In this document: piece after piece, positions 19,543 through 28,310 of the stretch
How positions within the stretch are numbered: the first letter of the stretch is position 1
Layout: the number at the start of each line of letters is the position of its first letter
From: Massilia alkalitolerans DSM 17462
Lineage (GTDB): Bacteria > Pseudomonadota > Gammaproteobacteria > Burkholderiales > Burkholderiaceae_D
Length of the DNA: 64,000 nucleotides
Reading direction: 5' to 3'
Assembly: GCF_000427785.1 (NCBI RefSeq)
Contig: NZ_ATYR01000007.1
Location: 124,001-188,000 of the forward strand
Notes under the pieces: generated by a model
The model's database searches: none
What the model was told of the DNA's origin: nothing
What the model saw: only the letters and a program-made list of their open reading frames with translations
Program-made: the position numbers and the translations under genes

Positions 19543-21252
19543 ATGAAGAAATTCCTCGCTCCTCTCGTGCTGTTTGCCGCCATCGGTAGCGCCTATGCCA
19601 ATGCCGCCGAACCCGCCACTACCGCCCAACTGAACACCATGGCCAAGCGCTTCGCGCCGGCCGAGCTGAAGGCCGACACCGCGAAACTCTCGAAAGGCGA
19701 CCGCGCCGCGATGGCCAAGCTGATCGAAGCGGCCAGGATCATCGACACCCTGCAGCTGCGCCAGCGCTGGGCCGGCAACGAAGCCCTGTGGGCCGCCTTG
19801 CAGAAGGACAATTCGGAACTCGGCCGCGCGCGCCAGAACGCCTTCTGGCTGAACAAGGGCCCATGGTCCAGCCTCGACGACAACGCGTCCTTCATGCCCG
19901 CCGAATATGCCGGCATCAAGATACCGGCCAAGAAGCCGCTGGGCGCCAACTTCTACCCGGAGAACGCGAGCAAGGAAGCGCTGGAGGGCTGGATGAACGG
20001 CTTGCCCGCCGCCCAGAAGGCCGATGCGCAGTGGTTCTTTACCGTCATTCGCACCGGCCCCGACGGCAAGTTCCGCACCGTGAAGTACTCGGACGAATAC
20101 CGCCCGGACCTCGAGAAGCTGGCCAAGCTGCTGCGCGAAGCCGCCGCGCTCACCGACAACGCCTCGCTCAAAAAATTCCTGACGCTGCGCGCCGATGCTT
20201 TCCTGTCCAACGACTACCTGGCCTCGGACTTCGCCTGGATGGACCTGGATTCGCCGGTCGACGTCACGATTGGCCCGTACGAGACCTATAACGACGAGCT
20301 GTTCGGCTACAAGGCCGCTTTCGAAGCCTATGTGAGCATCCGCGACCAGAAGGAAACGCAGAAGCTGGCCTTCTTCGGCAAGCACTTGCAGGAGCTGGAA
20401 GACAACCTGCCGCTGGCCAAGCAGTACCGCAACCCGAAGGTCGGCGCCATCGCCCCGATGGTGGTGGTCAACCAGGTATTCGGCGCCGGCGACGGCAACA
20501 TGGGTGTGCAGACCGCCGCCTACAACCTGCCGAACGACGAGCGCGTGATCCGCGAGCGCGGTTCCAAGCGCGTGATGCTCAAGAACGTGCAGGAAGCGAA
20601 GTTCGAATCGACCCTCAAACCCATCTCGAAGCTGGTATTGCGTGCGCAAGACCAGAAGGACCTCGACTTCGATTCCTTCTTCACCCACATCCTGGCGCAC
20701 GAGATCATGCACGGCCTCGGCCCGCACACCACGAAAAAGAACGGCAAGGAATCGACCCCGCGCCAGGACCTTAAGGACACCTATTCGACCATCGAGGAAG
20801 CCAAGGCTGACATCACCGGCCTGTGGGCACTGGGCTACATGATGGACAAGGGCCTGCTGAAGGACACGCTGGGGCAGGGCAGCCTGGCCGAGCGCAAGCT
20901 GTACAACACCTTCCTGGCCTCCGCCTTCCGCACCCTGCATTTCGGCCTGACCTCCTCGCACGCGCGCGGCATGGCGATCCAGATGAACTACCTGCTCGAC
21001 AAGGGCGCCTTCGTGGCCAATAGCGACGGCACGTTCTCGGTGGACTTCAAGAAGATCAAGGGCGCGGTTGCCGACCTCGACCGCGATTTCCTGACCATCG
21101 AAGCCACCGGCGACTACGAGGCCGCCAAGGCGATGATGGCAAAGTACGTGGTCATCCGTCCGGAAGTGCAGAAGGCGCTCGACCGCCTCAAGTCGAGCGT
21201 GCCGAACGACATCCGTCCGAACTTCGTGACGGCGGCGGCACTGACGAAATAA
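19543..21252 (+). CDS. exported dipeptidyl-peptidase III-like zinc metallohydrolase (M49-related)
   Basis: 569-residue protein with a Sec signal peptide (MKKFLAPLVLFAAIGSAYA). It has two zinc-site motifs: HEIMHGLGPH (in FTHILAHEIMHGLGPH) and, about 30 residues later, the IEEAKADITG stretch, which matches the second motif of the M49 family (EExxAE/D). Classical M49 enzymes carry HExxxH, but here the spacing is HExxH, as in bacterial relatives annotated as DPP III-family or Zn-dependent hydrolases. A role in cleaving peptides in the periplasm is likely; the substrate is unknown. ATG 19543 is chosen because the signal peptide starts there. Confidence 0.8.
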   Translation: MKKFLAPLVLFAAIGSAYANAAEPATTAQLNTMAKRFAPAELKADTAKLSKGDRAAMAKLIEAARIIDTLQLRQRWAGNEALWAALQKDNSELGRARQNAFWLNKGPWSSLDDNASFMPAEYAGIKIPAKKPLGANFYPENASKEALEGWMNGLPAAQKADAQWFFTVIRTGPDGKFRTVKYSDEYRPDLEKLAKLLREAAALTDNASLKKFLTLRADAFLSNDYLASDFAWMDLDSPVDVTIGPYETYNDELFGYKAAFEAYVSIRDQKETQKLAFFGKHLQELEDNLPLAKQYRNPKVGAIAPMVVVNQVFGAGDGNMGVQTAAYNLPNDERVIRERGSKRVMLKNVQEAKFESTLKPISKLVLRAQDQKDLDFDSFFTHILAHEIMHGLGPHTTKKNGKESTPRQDLKDTYSTIEEAKADITGLWALGYMMDKGLLKDTLGQGSLAERKLYNTFLASAFRTLHFGLTSSHARGMAIQMNYLLDKGAFVANSDGTFSVDFKKIKGAVADLDRDFLTIEATGDYEAAKAMMAKYVVIRPEVQKALDRLKSSVPNDIRPNFVTAAALTK

Positions 21253-21257
21253 GCAGG

Positions 21258-21302
21258 GAAAACGGCGGCATTGGTACGGACGCAACAGTGCCGCCGGTTT
21301 TA
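21258..21302 (+). terminator. terminator after the M49-like gene
   Basis: AAAACGGCGGCA pairs, with one bulge, with TGCCGCCGGTTTT across an 18-nt loop, ending in a T-run. It follows the stop codon closely. Confidence 0.6.
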
Positions 21303-21399
21303 CTTAAACTACACTGAAAGCTCCGTCAATCCATACAGGGAGCATGTTATAGTCACTGCATTGCTTGGGGGAAATTCCCAGGCGGCAGAAAGACAGAAC

Positions 21400-22575
21400 A
21401 TGACGACGAAGCCCCTTACCACCGGCGCGCGGCTGGCCATCGGCTACGGCGCCGTGATCCTCCTGATGATCGCGCTCTCCGTGCTGGCCGCAGCGCGCGC
21501 GGGGCAGATCGAGCAGATGCTGTTCCGCATCGACGACGTCAGCGGCATCAAGCTGCGCTACGCCTTCGAACTGCGCAGCAGCGTGCACGATCGTGCGATC
21601 GCGCTGCGTGACGTCGCCCTGGCCCCCGATTCCGTCGCCGCCGCGGCCCCGATCGCCCGTCTCAAGACCCTGGCCGACGCCTACGCACGCGCCGCTTCCC
21701 CGCTGAACGCGTTGTTCCACGAACTGCCGGGCATCCTGCCCGCGGAACGCGAGGCCCTGGCCGCCATCAAGGAACAGGAGCGCCGCACCCGTACGCTGGT
21801 CGACCGCGTGATCGCCCTGCATGCGCTGGGAGAGACGCGCGAAGCGGCCACCCTGCTGTCGCAGCAGGCGGCGCCGGCTTTCGTGGACTGGCTCGCCAGC
21901 CTGAACCGCTTTATCGAACTCGAGCAGAAGCTCGCGGCCGACGACATGGCCTCGGCGCGCGAGCTGGCGTCCGGATTCGCGCAATGGATCGTGCTGCTGT
22001 GCGCCGGCGCCGTGGCGGCGGCCGTGGCGGGCACCTGGTATGTCGTGCGCGGGCTGCCGCGTGAGAAGGAAGCGCTGCCCGACGTAGATGAAGCGGCCCC
22101 GGCCGCGCCGGCGGAAGCCGCGCCGAAGCGCGTCGACGACATCGTCGGCGCCATCGACGGCCTGGCCTTCCGCGCCAACATCCTGGCGCTCGACGCCGCG
22201 GTACAGGCGCTGCGCACCGGCGAGCACGACGAAGAGCAGACCGCCGTGGTCGAGGAGTTGCAGGCGCTGGCGCTGCGTTCGAGTGCGGTGGTGAAGGATA
22301 TCCGCGACCTGGTCGGCAGTCCGGTGGCCCACATGGAAGACGCCGGCGCCCTGCAGGCGATCGCCAATGCCGTGGCGCGCGTCACGGCGGTGACCTCCGC
22401 GATCGGCCTGGAGGAGGGCCAGGCTAGAGCCCAGACCGAGAGCTCGCGCCGCACCACGGCCCTGCTGCAGGCATCGACTGCCGCTGCCGCCATGGAAGCC
22501 GAGGCCCAGCGCCTCGCGGCCATGGTTGCGCCGGTGCTGCCCACGGGCGAAGCGGATACGCCAAAGCAAAACTGA
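21400..22575 (+). CDS. methyl-accepting chemotaxis-like protein with reduced signalling domain
   Basis: 391-residue membrane protein: first membrane helix about 13-34, a periplasmic four-helix-bundle-type sensor (about 35-185), second helix about 190-212 (WIVLLCAGAVAAAVAGTWYVV), then a short cytoplasmic part. The part around IDGLAFRANILALDAAVQAL corresponds to the hairpin tip that contacts CheA/CheW in chemoreceptors. However, no HAMP domain is seen and the arms are far shorter than normal (about 150 residues after the membrane). Methylation helices look absent or degenerate. It may be a non-methylated receptor or a signalling-dead relative. Confidence 0.75.
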   Translation: MTTKPLTTGARLAIGYGAVILLMIALSVLAAARAGQIEQMLFRIDDVSGIKLRYAFELRSSVHDRAIALRDVALAPDSVAAAAPIARLKTLADAYARAASPLNALFHELPGILPAEREALAAIKEQERRTRTLVDRVIALHALGETREAATLLSQQAAPAFVDWLASLNRFIELEQKLAADDMASARELASGFAQWIVLLCAGAVAAAVAGTWYVVRGLPREKEALPDVDEAAPAAPAEAAPKRVDDIVGAIDGLAFRANILALDAAVQALRTGEHDEEQTAVVEELQALALRSSAVVKDIRDLVGSPVAHMEDAGALQAIANAVARVTAVTSAIGLEEGQARAQTESSRRTTALLQASTAAAAMEAEAQRLAAMVAPVLPTGEADTPKQN

Positions 22576-22678
22576 CAAGTTTATCCTTCTCAAAACAGAG
22601 AAAAATATTCCCGAAAGTGGGGCTTTCTCACGGGCTAGAATTGCCGATAGGCATTTCATCGTCCTTGGGAGAATTCTC

Positions 22679-23374
22679 GTGTTCAAGCCCCTGATCATCG
22701 CCGCGGTCTGCGTCCTCACGGCAGCGCCCGTCCTCCATGCCGCCGAGCTGACCGCACTGGAGAAGCGCTGGCTCGGCGCCGCCGGACCGGTGCTGGCCTA
22801 CTCCCAGCAACTCAAGCTTCCCCTCGACATCACCGTCCAGCCCCAGCCGCGTCCCGGCGACGTGCCGCTGGCGATGGGTTTCGACAAGGGCCGCTGCAAG
22901 CTGGTCATGTCCCTGCGCAACAACCCCGACGCCGAGACCGTGCTGGCCGGCATTCCGGAAGCGCAGCAAGGGGTGCTGATCGAAGCCATGGCGGCGCACG
23001 AGATCGCGCACTGCTGGCGCTATGTGCAGGGTGCCTGGCATGCGCTGCCGGCCGGCTTCGTCGAGGTGGGCGACGAGCGCGCCCTTGACGCCTCGCTGCT
23101 GGCGGCGTCGAAGGCCATGCGCGAGACGCGCCGCGAAGAAGGCTTCGCCGACCTGGCCGCGCTGGCCTGGATCCGGCACAGCAATCCGGACGAGTATGCG
23201 CACGTGTACCGCTGGCTGTCCAGCGTGCGCGCCAAGGTGGCGGTGCCGCGCAGCGGCCACGACACCCGCGCCTGGGTGCGCCTGGCGGGCGACGCCGCCG
23301 CGTTCGGCAAGGCCGAGGCGCCCTTCGATGACGTCGACGGGCTCTGGCGCGAAGGCCTGCTGGCCACCGAATGA
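22679..23374 (+). CDS. small exported HExxH protein
   Basis: 231-residue precursor starting at GTG 22679 (GGGAGA ribosome site at good spacing), with a Sec signal peptide (VFKPLIIAAVCVLTAAPVLHA). The mature protein has MAAHEIAHCWRYV, a zincin-type HExxH, followed about 45 residues later by REEGFADLAALAW, where the Glu or Asp could be the third zinc ligand of a gluzincin or aspzincin. I do not recognise the family. The layout suggests a small secreted metallopeptidase; this rests on the motif only. Confidence 0.7.
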   Translation: MFKPLIIAAVCVLTAAPVLHAAELTALEKRWLGAAGPVLAYSQQLKLPLDITVQPQPRPGDVPLAMGFDKGRCKLVMSLRNNPDAETVLAGIPEAQQGVLIEAMAAHEIAHCWRYVQGAWHALPAGFVEVGDERALDASLLAASKAMRETRREEGFADLAALAWIRHSNPDEYAHVYRWLSSVRAKVAVPRSGHDTRAWVRLAGDAAAFGKAEAPFDDVDGLWREGLLATE

Positions 23375-23515
23375 ACCTGCGCGCGCGGCCTCGCAGCAAC
23401 AGTCCGGGCCGCCAAATGCATGCCGAGGAGGATGAGCGTTCGTTGTCGCACAGATGTTGTCGGGTGTAGGGCGTCTAATGATGTCATCACAACAACCTAC
23501 CACAAGGGACACATC

Positions 23516-24499
23516 ATGAACCGACTCCTCGCCACCCTGCTGGCCTCCGTTGCCGGCGCCACCATCGCCGCCGCTCCCGCTTTTGCCCAGTCCGACGCCG
23601 CCGGCTACCGCGCCGCCATGCAAAAGATCGAGAAAGAGCACGACGTTGCCAAGGACAAGTGCGATGCCCTGACCAAGGAAGACGTCTGCGAAGAGCAGGC
23701 CGACGTCGCCCGCGCCAAAGCCGAACTGGCCGCCGCGCAAAAGTACGACAACACCCCGGACCGCCTGAATGCCGCGCACCGCAAGCTGGCCGAGGCCGAG
23801 TATGAGCTGGCCGAAGAGAAGTGCGATGCCATGAAAGGCAACCAGAAGGACAGCTGCATGAACACCGCCAAGTCGGTGCGCACCGCCGCGCTGGCCGAGA
23901 TCGACGGCAAGCGCGACACCCGCGCCAGCACCACCGGCGGCAGCGGCAGCACTGCCGCCACCGCGGGCGCCGCCGGCAGCGCCGGCCTGGTCGCGTCGAC
24001 CGACACCAAGGACCCGGTGAAGTCGGCCGCGGTCGAGAAGTGCGAAGAGAAGGGCAGCAAGACCGCCTGCCTGGTCGAGAACAAGGACAAGCCGGACACG
24101 GCCCTGGAGCGCGCCGGCGAAAAGACCCGTAACGCCATCGCCGGCGCGGTCGACAAGACCAAGGAAGCCGGCCGCAACGTTGCCGACAAGACCCGCGAAG
24201 TGACTGGCCGCACCGAACGCGCAGCCGAGAATGCCGGTGACAAGACCGAGAACGCGGCCGAGCGCGCCGGCTCGCGCACCGCGTCCAACATGTCGGATGC
24301 GGCGATCACCGCCAAGGTCAAGGCCGGCCTGGCCGCCGAGAAGGACACCAGCGCGCTGGCCGTGAAGGTCGAGACCGAGAAGGGCGTCGTCATGCTGAGC
24401 GGCTTCGTCGACTCGAAGGCCGAAGCCGAGCGGGCCGAGAAGGTCGCCAAGGGCGTCGACGGCGTCACCCGCGTCAAGAGCACGCTGAAGGTGAAGTAA
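23516..24499 (+). CDS. exported BON-domain stress protein
   Basis: 327-residue precursor with a Sec signal peptide (ends APAFAQS). The N-terminal part (about 25-135) is charged, helical, and has paired Cys (DKCDALTKEDVCEEQ, EEKCDAMKGNQKDSC). A Gly/Ala/Thr linker and an Ala-rich repeat (EKTRNAIAGAVDKTKEAGR, DKTREVTGRTERAAENAGD) resembling LEA-like helices follow. The C-terminus (about 260-327) is a BON domain (AAITAKVKAGLAAEKD...GVVMLSGFVDSKAEAERAE), as in OsmY-type periplasmic stress proteins that bind lipid. ATG 23516 chosen for signal peptide and AAGGGAC site. Followed by a strong terminator. Confidence 0.8.
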   Translation: MNRLLATLLASVAGATIAAAPAFAQSDAAGYRAAMQKIEKEHDVAKDKCDALTKEDVCEEQADVARAKAELAAAQKYDNTPDRLNAAHRKLAEAEYELAEEKCDAMKGNQKDSCMNTAKSVRTAALAEIDGKRDTRASTTGGSGSTAATAGAAGSAGLVASTDTKDPVKSAAVEKCEEKGSKTACLVENKDKPDTALERAGEKTRNAIAGAVDKTKEAGRNVADKTREVTGRTERAAENAGDKTENAAERAGSRTASNMSDAAITAKVKAGLAAEKDTSALAVKVETEKGVVMLSGFVDSKAEAERAEKVAKGVDGVTRVKSTLKVK

Positions 24500-24520
24500 A
24501 CGCCGTGCACGGCCGAAAAA

Positions 24521-24549
24521 CCCGCACGCATGCCGTGCGGGTTTTTTTT
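24521..24549 (+). terminator. terminator of the BON-protein gene
   Basis: CCCGCACG (24521-24528), 5-nt loop, CGTGCGGG (24534-24541), then eight T residues. Confidence 0.85.
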
Positions 24550-24599
24550 CGGCCACAACACCTGCGGGTACCGGACCGTACCGACGTTATAATTCCCCC

Positions 24600-25418
24600 G
24601 TGAACAAAATTGAAGCCTTCGGATACATCGCCGCCCAGGCCGCGCGCGGGGACATCACCTTTCCCACCAGCGTGAATGCCGTGTTGCGCCTGCAGCTGGC
24701 CCTGGACGATCCGGATTGCCATGTGGACGAGGCGATCCGCCTGGTGCTGTCCGATCCGCAGCTGGCCGCGCGCACCGTGGCGCTGGCCAATACCGCCGCC
24801 TACGGGGCTGCGGGCGGCGTCCAGGTGAGCAATGTGCGGGCGGCCGTGCTGCGCATCGGTTACCGCCGCCTGCGCGGCCTGGTCGCGGCGCTGATGGTGC
24901 GCCAGTTCGGCCACCGCATCGCCGACCGGGTGCTGCGCGCCAAGGCCGAGCAGCTGTGGACCCACAGCGCCCAGGTGGCGGCGCTGGCGCAGGCCATCGC
25001 GGGCCACGTCACCAAAGTCGATCCCGACACCGCGCTGTTCGCGGGCATCGTGCACGAGGTCGGCGGCTTCTACCTGCTGTCGCGCGCCGACGAGTTCCCC
25101 GGCCTGCTCGAGGACGATACCGAGAACTGGGGCGTGCTGGTCGAGGACGTGGCCAGCCTGGAGATCATGCGCAAACTCGCGATTCCCGCGGATGTGGCCG
25201 AGGCCGTCGGCGGACTGCGCGACGGCGTCCTGAACCCGGCGCCGCACACCCTGCTCGACACCCTGCTGCTGGCGAACCGCTATGCGCTGGTCGATTCGCC
25301 GCTGGGCGGCCCGCTCGACGACCACGAAGCCGGGCCGCTCGAGGCGGCCACGCTGCAGGTCCTGCGCAGCGAAGCGGCCGAGACCGCCCAGGCGCTGGGC
25401 GACGCCACGCTGGTCTAG
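24600..25418 (+). CDS. HDOD-domain signalling protein
   Basis: 272-residue cytosolic protein that is essentially one HDOD domain (about 15-215; FPTSVNAVLRLQLALDD, LANTAAYG, VSNVRAAVLRIGYRRLRGLV, LFAGIVHEVGGFYLL). HDOD proteins are catalytically degenerate HD relatives linked to signal transduction, motility and stress; the precise role here cannot be read. GTG 24600 is the first codon available after the preceding terminator. Confidence 0.85.
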   Translation: MNKIEAFGYIAAQAARGDITFPTSVNAVLRLQLALDDPDCHVDEAIRLVLSDPQLAARTVALANTAAYGAAGGVQVSNVRAAVLRIGYRRLRGLVAALMVRQFGHRIADRVLRAKAEQLWTHSAQVAALAQAIAGHVTKVDPDTALFAGIVHEVGGFYLLSRADEFPGLLEDDTENWGVLVEDVASLEIMRKLAIPADVAEAVGGLRDGVLNPAPHTLLDTLLLANRYALVDSPLGGPLDDHEAGPLEAATLQVLRSEAAETAQALGDATLV

Positions 25419-25431
25419 CGTTCCTCGATTT

Positions 25432-26376
25432 CTAACTCCACCCGATGATGCCGGCGCGGCCGGCCTGCGTGACGGCCGCCAGCCTGCGTTCGCGCAGCGC
25501 GCGCACTACCGCGCGCACCCGCGGCAGGCGCATCACATCCGGCAGGGCCGCGATCGCGAACTGGCGCCGCGCCAGGGCCGGCGAGGGCAGCGGCAGCGGC
25601 AGGATCCGTACGTCGGGCGCTTCCGGGAAGCTGGCCAGGCGCGGCAGGATCGAATAACCCATGCCGCGGCCGACCATGGCGGCGATGCTGGTGTCGTTGC
25701 TCAAGGTGCGCCCGGGCTCGGGCGCAAACCCGGCCGCACGGCAGCGCGCCAGGATCTCCGCCGCACCGGTACAGGCCAGGCCGATGAAGGGCAGGGCGCC
25801 CAGGGCCGGCCAGCCGGCGCCAGCATGGTCCGGCAGCGCCAGTGCGGCGGGGACCACCAGCACATAGTCGTCGTGCAGGTAAGGGGTGGACGCCAGCGTG
25901 CCGGCCAGCGGCAGCTGGGCGATGCCGATCTCGGCCAGGCCATCGTGCAGCGCGGCCGTGACATCGGCACGCTGTTCGCAGCTGTCGTCGATCTCGACGC
26001 GCAGCTGCGGATGGCGCTGTGCCAGCGCTTCGACCACATGGGGCAGCAAATGGGTGCCGATGCTGCGAAAGCAGGCGATGCGCACGGTGCCGGACAGGCC
26101 CCCGTCCGCCACCGCCGCCTCGCGCAGGCTGTCTTCCAGGCGCAGCATCTGGCGCGCCTTGTCCAGTACCCGCTGTCCGGCCTCGGTGGGCACGGAACCG
26201 GCGCGGCCGCGCGCGAGCAGGCTCACGCCCAGCTCGCCTTCCAGCTCGGCGATCGCATGGCTGATGCGTGATTGGGTGCAGCCCAGCTCCGCGGCGGCGG
26301 CGCTGAAACTGCCGTGCCCGGCCACGGCAACCAGCATCTTCAGTTGGCTCAGCTTCATGCCATCGAAATCCTTCAT
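25432..26376 (-). CDS. LysR-family transcriptional regulator
   Basis: 314-residue regulator with an N-terminal winged helix-turn-helix (about 8-65; LKMLVAVAGHGSFSAAAAELGCTQSRISHAIAELE in the usual LysR pattern) and a periplasmic-binding-like effector domain. ATG 26376 is used; ATG 26358 is an alternative. It is divergent from an isochorismatase-like gene across an 89-bp gap, the usual LysR-target arrangement, so it probably controls that gene and perhaps the adjoining MFS exporter. Confidence 0.9.
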   Translation of the reverse strand: MKDFDGMKLSQLKMLVAVAGHGSFSAAAAELGCTQSRISHAIAELEGELGVSLLARGRAGSVPTEAGQRVLDKARQMLRLEDSLREAAVADGGLSGTVRIACFRSIGTHLLPHVVEALAQRHPQLRVEIDDSCEQRADVTAALHDGLAEIGIAQLPLAGTLASTPYLHDDYVLVVPAALALPDHAGAGWPALGALPFIGLACTGAAEILARCRAAGFAPEPGRTLSNDTSIAAMVGRGMGYSILPRLASFPEAPDVRILPLPLPSPALARRQFAIAALPDVMRLPRVRAVVRALRERRLAAVTQAGRAGIIGWS

Positions 26377-26465
26377 GTCAAGCCGGCCATTATCCGCCAT
26401 TTCGGTTGTGGCAGCGCGGGCGCCGGCGCAGGATGTCGTTCCGACCCACTCCAAGGAACAGCGAC

Positions 26466-27032
26466 ATGCAAGCACTACCCCTGAATGCAGCCCTGCTCAG
26501 CATCGACGTGCAACAGGCCTTCAATGACCCCAGCTGGGGCCGGCGCAACAATCCGGATGCCGAACAGAAGATCGCCGCGCTGCTGGCGGCCTGGCGGGAG
26601 AGCGGGCGACCGATCTTCCACGTCCAGCACCGCTCGGCCTCGCCGACCGGCTTGTTCCGCCCGGGCACGCCGGGCTACCTGCACAAGCCGGAAGGGCAGC
26701 CGCTCGCGGGCGAACCGGTGATCGTCAAGAGCGTCAACAGTTCCTTCATCGGCACCGACCTCGAGGCACGCCTGCGCGCGGCAGGCATCGAGGTACTGGT
26801 GATCATGGGACTGACGACCGATCACTGCGTCTCGACCACGACGCGCATGGCCGGCAACTTCGGCTTCGAGACCTGGTTCGTGGCGGACGCGACCGCCACC
26901 TTCGAACGCACCGGACCGGACGGCCGCCACTACACGGCCGAGCAGATGCACGATACGGCCCTGGCCAGCCTGCATGGCGAATTCGCGACCGTCGTTTGGT
27001 CGGAGCAAGTGCTGGCGGCGCTAGCTGCCTGA
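26466..27032 (+). CDS. isochorismatase-like cysteine hydrolase
   Basis: 188-residue cytosolic hydrolase. The Asp of LLSIDVQQAF, the Lys of IVKSVNSSF and the Cys of GLTTDHCVSTTTR form the catalytic triad of the isochorismatase-like fold (nicotinamidase, N-carbamoylsarcosine amidase and relatives). The true substrate cannot be read. ATG 26466 has AAGGAACAG upstream. It converges on the MFS gene with a 12-bp overlap of the coding ends. Confidence 0.88.
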   Translation: MQALPLNAALLSIDVQQAFNDPSWGRRNNPDAEQKIAALLAAWRESGRPIFHVQHRSASPTGLFRPGTPGYLHKPEGQPLAGEPVIVKSVNSSFIGTDLEARLRAAGIEVLVIMGLTTDHCVSTTTRMAGNFGFETWFVADATATFERTGPDGRHYTAEQMHDTALASLHGEFATVVWSEQVLAALAA

Positions 27033-28229
27033 AACGGCGAGACGCCCCTGCGCGCGGCCCTGCGCCAGCATCAGGAAAGCCAGCATGACGCCCGACAGGG
27101 CCAGTCCGGCCGCGACCCATTGTGGCGAGGCGTAGGAATAGCCTAGAGTCAGCGGAATCCCGCCGAGGAAGGCACCGAGGGCGTTGCCGATATTGAAGCC
27201 CGACTGGCCCAGCGAGGAACCCAGCATTTCCGCTTCGCGCGAGTGCTCGATCAGCAGCATCTGGATCGGCGGGCCCAATGCCAGCGCATTCGCGCCGGTA
27301 GCGAAGGCCAGCACCAGCATGGCCGCCTGCGAGCTCGCGAACAGGCCATTGCACAGCAGCAGGCCCGTCATCGTGACCAGCAGGATCAGGATGGCCTGCA
27401 GCGGCGGCACGCGGTCGGCCAGGCGGCCGCCCAGGTTCACGCCCACCGTCATGCCGACGCCGACCACGGTCATCACCATCGGGATCGTCGACGGCTTGAA
27501 CCCGCTGACTTCGGTCAGCAGCGGCGCGATATAGCTGAAGAAGGCGAAGAAGCCGCCGGTGCCGATCGAGGTGATGGCCAGGGCCAGCCACAGGGCCGGG
27601 CTGCGGAAGATGCGCAAGTCCTGCTTCAGGCTGGTGCGCCCCTTGGCCTCGATGGCAGGCACCAGCTGGCGCAGGGCCAGCACGGTGAGCAGGCCGATCA
27701 CCGCCACCACCAGGAACACGGCGCGCCAGCTCATGTTGTGGCCGAGCCAGGTTCCCGCCGGCACGCCCACGACGTTGGCCAGCGTCAGGCCGGTGAACAT
27801 GGTCGCCAATGCGGCGGCCACCTTGCCCTCGTCGGCCAGGCGGCTGGCGACGACCGCCCCGACGCCGAAGAAAGCGCCGTGCGGCAGGCCGGCCATGAAG
27901 CGCGACAGCATCATCACTTCGAAGTTCGGCGCAAAGGCCGACATCGCATTGAACAGCGTGAACATCAGCATGAACCAGATCAGCACGCTGCGCGGCGGGC
28001 GGTGCGCCATCAGGCTTACCAGGGTCGGCGCGCCGACCACGACGCCGAGCGCGTAGGCTGTGATGAGGTAGCCGGCCTGGGGGATGCTGATCTGCAGGCC
28101 GCCGGCGATGTCGGGCAGGATGCCCATGATGACGAATTCGGTCATGCCGATGCCGAAGCCGCCGAGAGCGAGGGGAAGAAGGCTTTTCTTGATCAAGATG
28201 TGCTGCGCGTGGCGAGGTGGGTCGGCCAC
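27021..28229 (-). CDS. MFS exporter, DHA1 AraJ/YdhP-like
   Basis: 402-residue inner membrane transporter with 12 hydrophobic segments. Features of the DHA1 sugar-efflux/AraJ group include LALGGFGIGMTEFVIMGILPDIA in helix 1 (in part) and SRFMAGLPHGAFFGVGAVVASRLA around helices 4-5. Probably proton-driven export of a small molecule or drug. Convergent with the isochorismatase gene. Confidence 0.88.
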   Translation of the reverse strand: MADPPRHAQHILIKKSLLPLALGGFGIGMTEFVIMGILPDIAGGLQISIPQAGYLITAYALGVVVGAPTLVSLMAHRPPRSVLIWFMLMFTLFNAMSAFAPNFEVMMLSRFMAGLPHGAFFGVGAVVASRLADEGKVAAALATMFTGLTLANVVGVPAGTWLGHNMSWRAVFLVVAVIGLLTVLALRQLVPAIEAKGRTSLKQDLRIFRSPALWLALAITSIGTGGFFAFFSYIAPLLTEVSGFKPSTIPMVMTVVGVGMTVGVNLGGRLADRVPPLQAILILLVTMTGLLLCNGLFASSQAAMLVLAFATGANALALGPPIQMLLIEHSREAEMLGSSLGQSGFNIGNALGAFLGGIPLTLGYSYASPQWVAAGLALSGVMLAFLMLAQGRAQGRLAVSGS

Positions 28230-28310
28230 TATAGCGCCTGATGCGCGCCCAGTCCGCTTTTGAGTCGTGATGACAGGTATAGCGGCCTGGTATGAAATAC
28301 GTACTAACCC

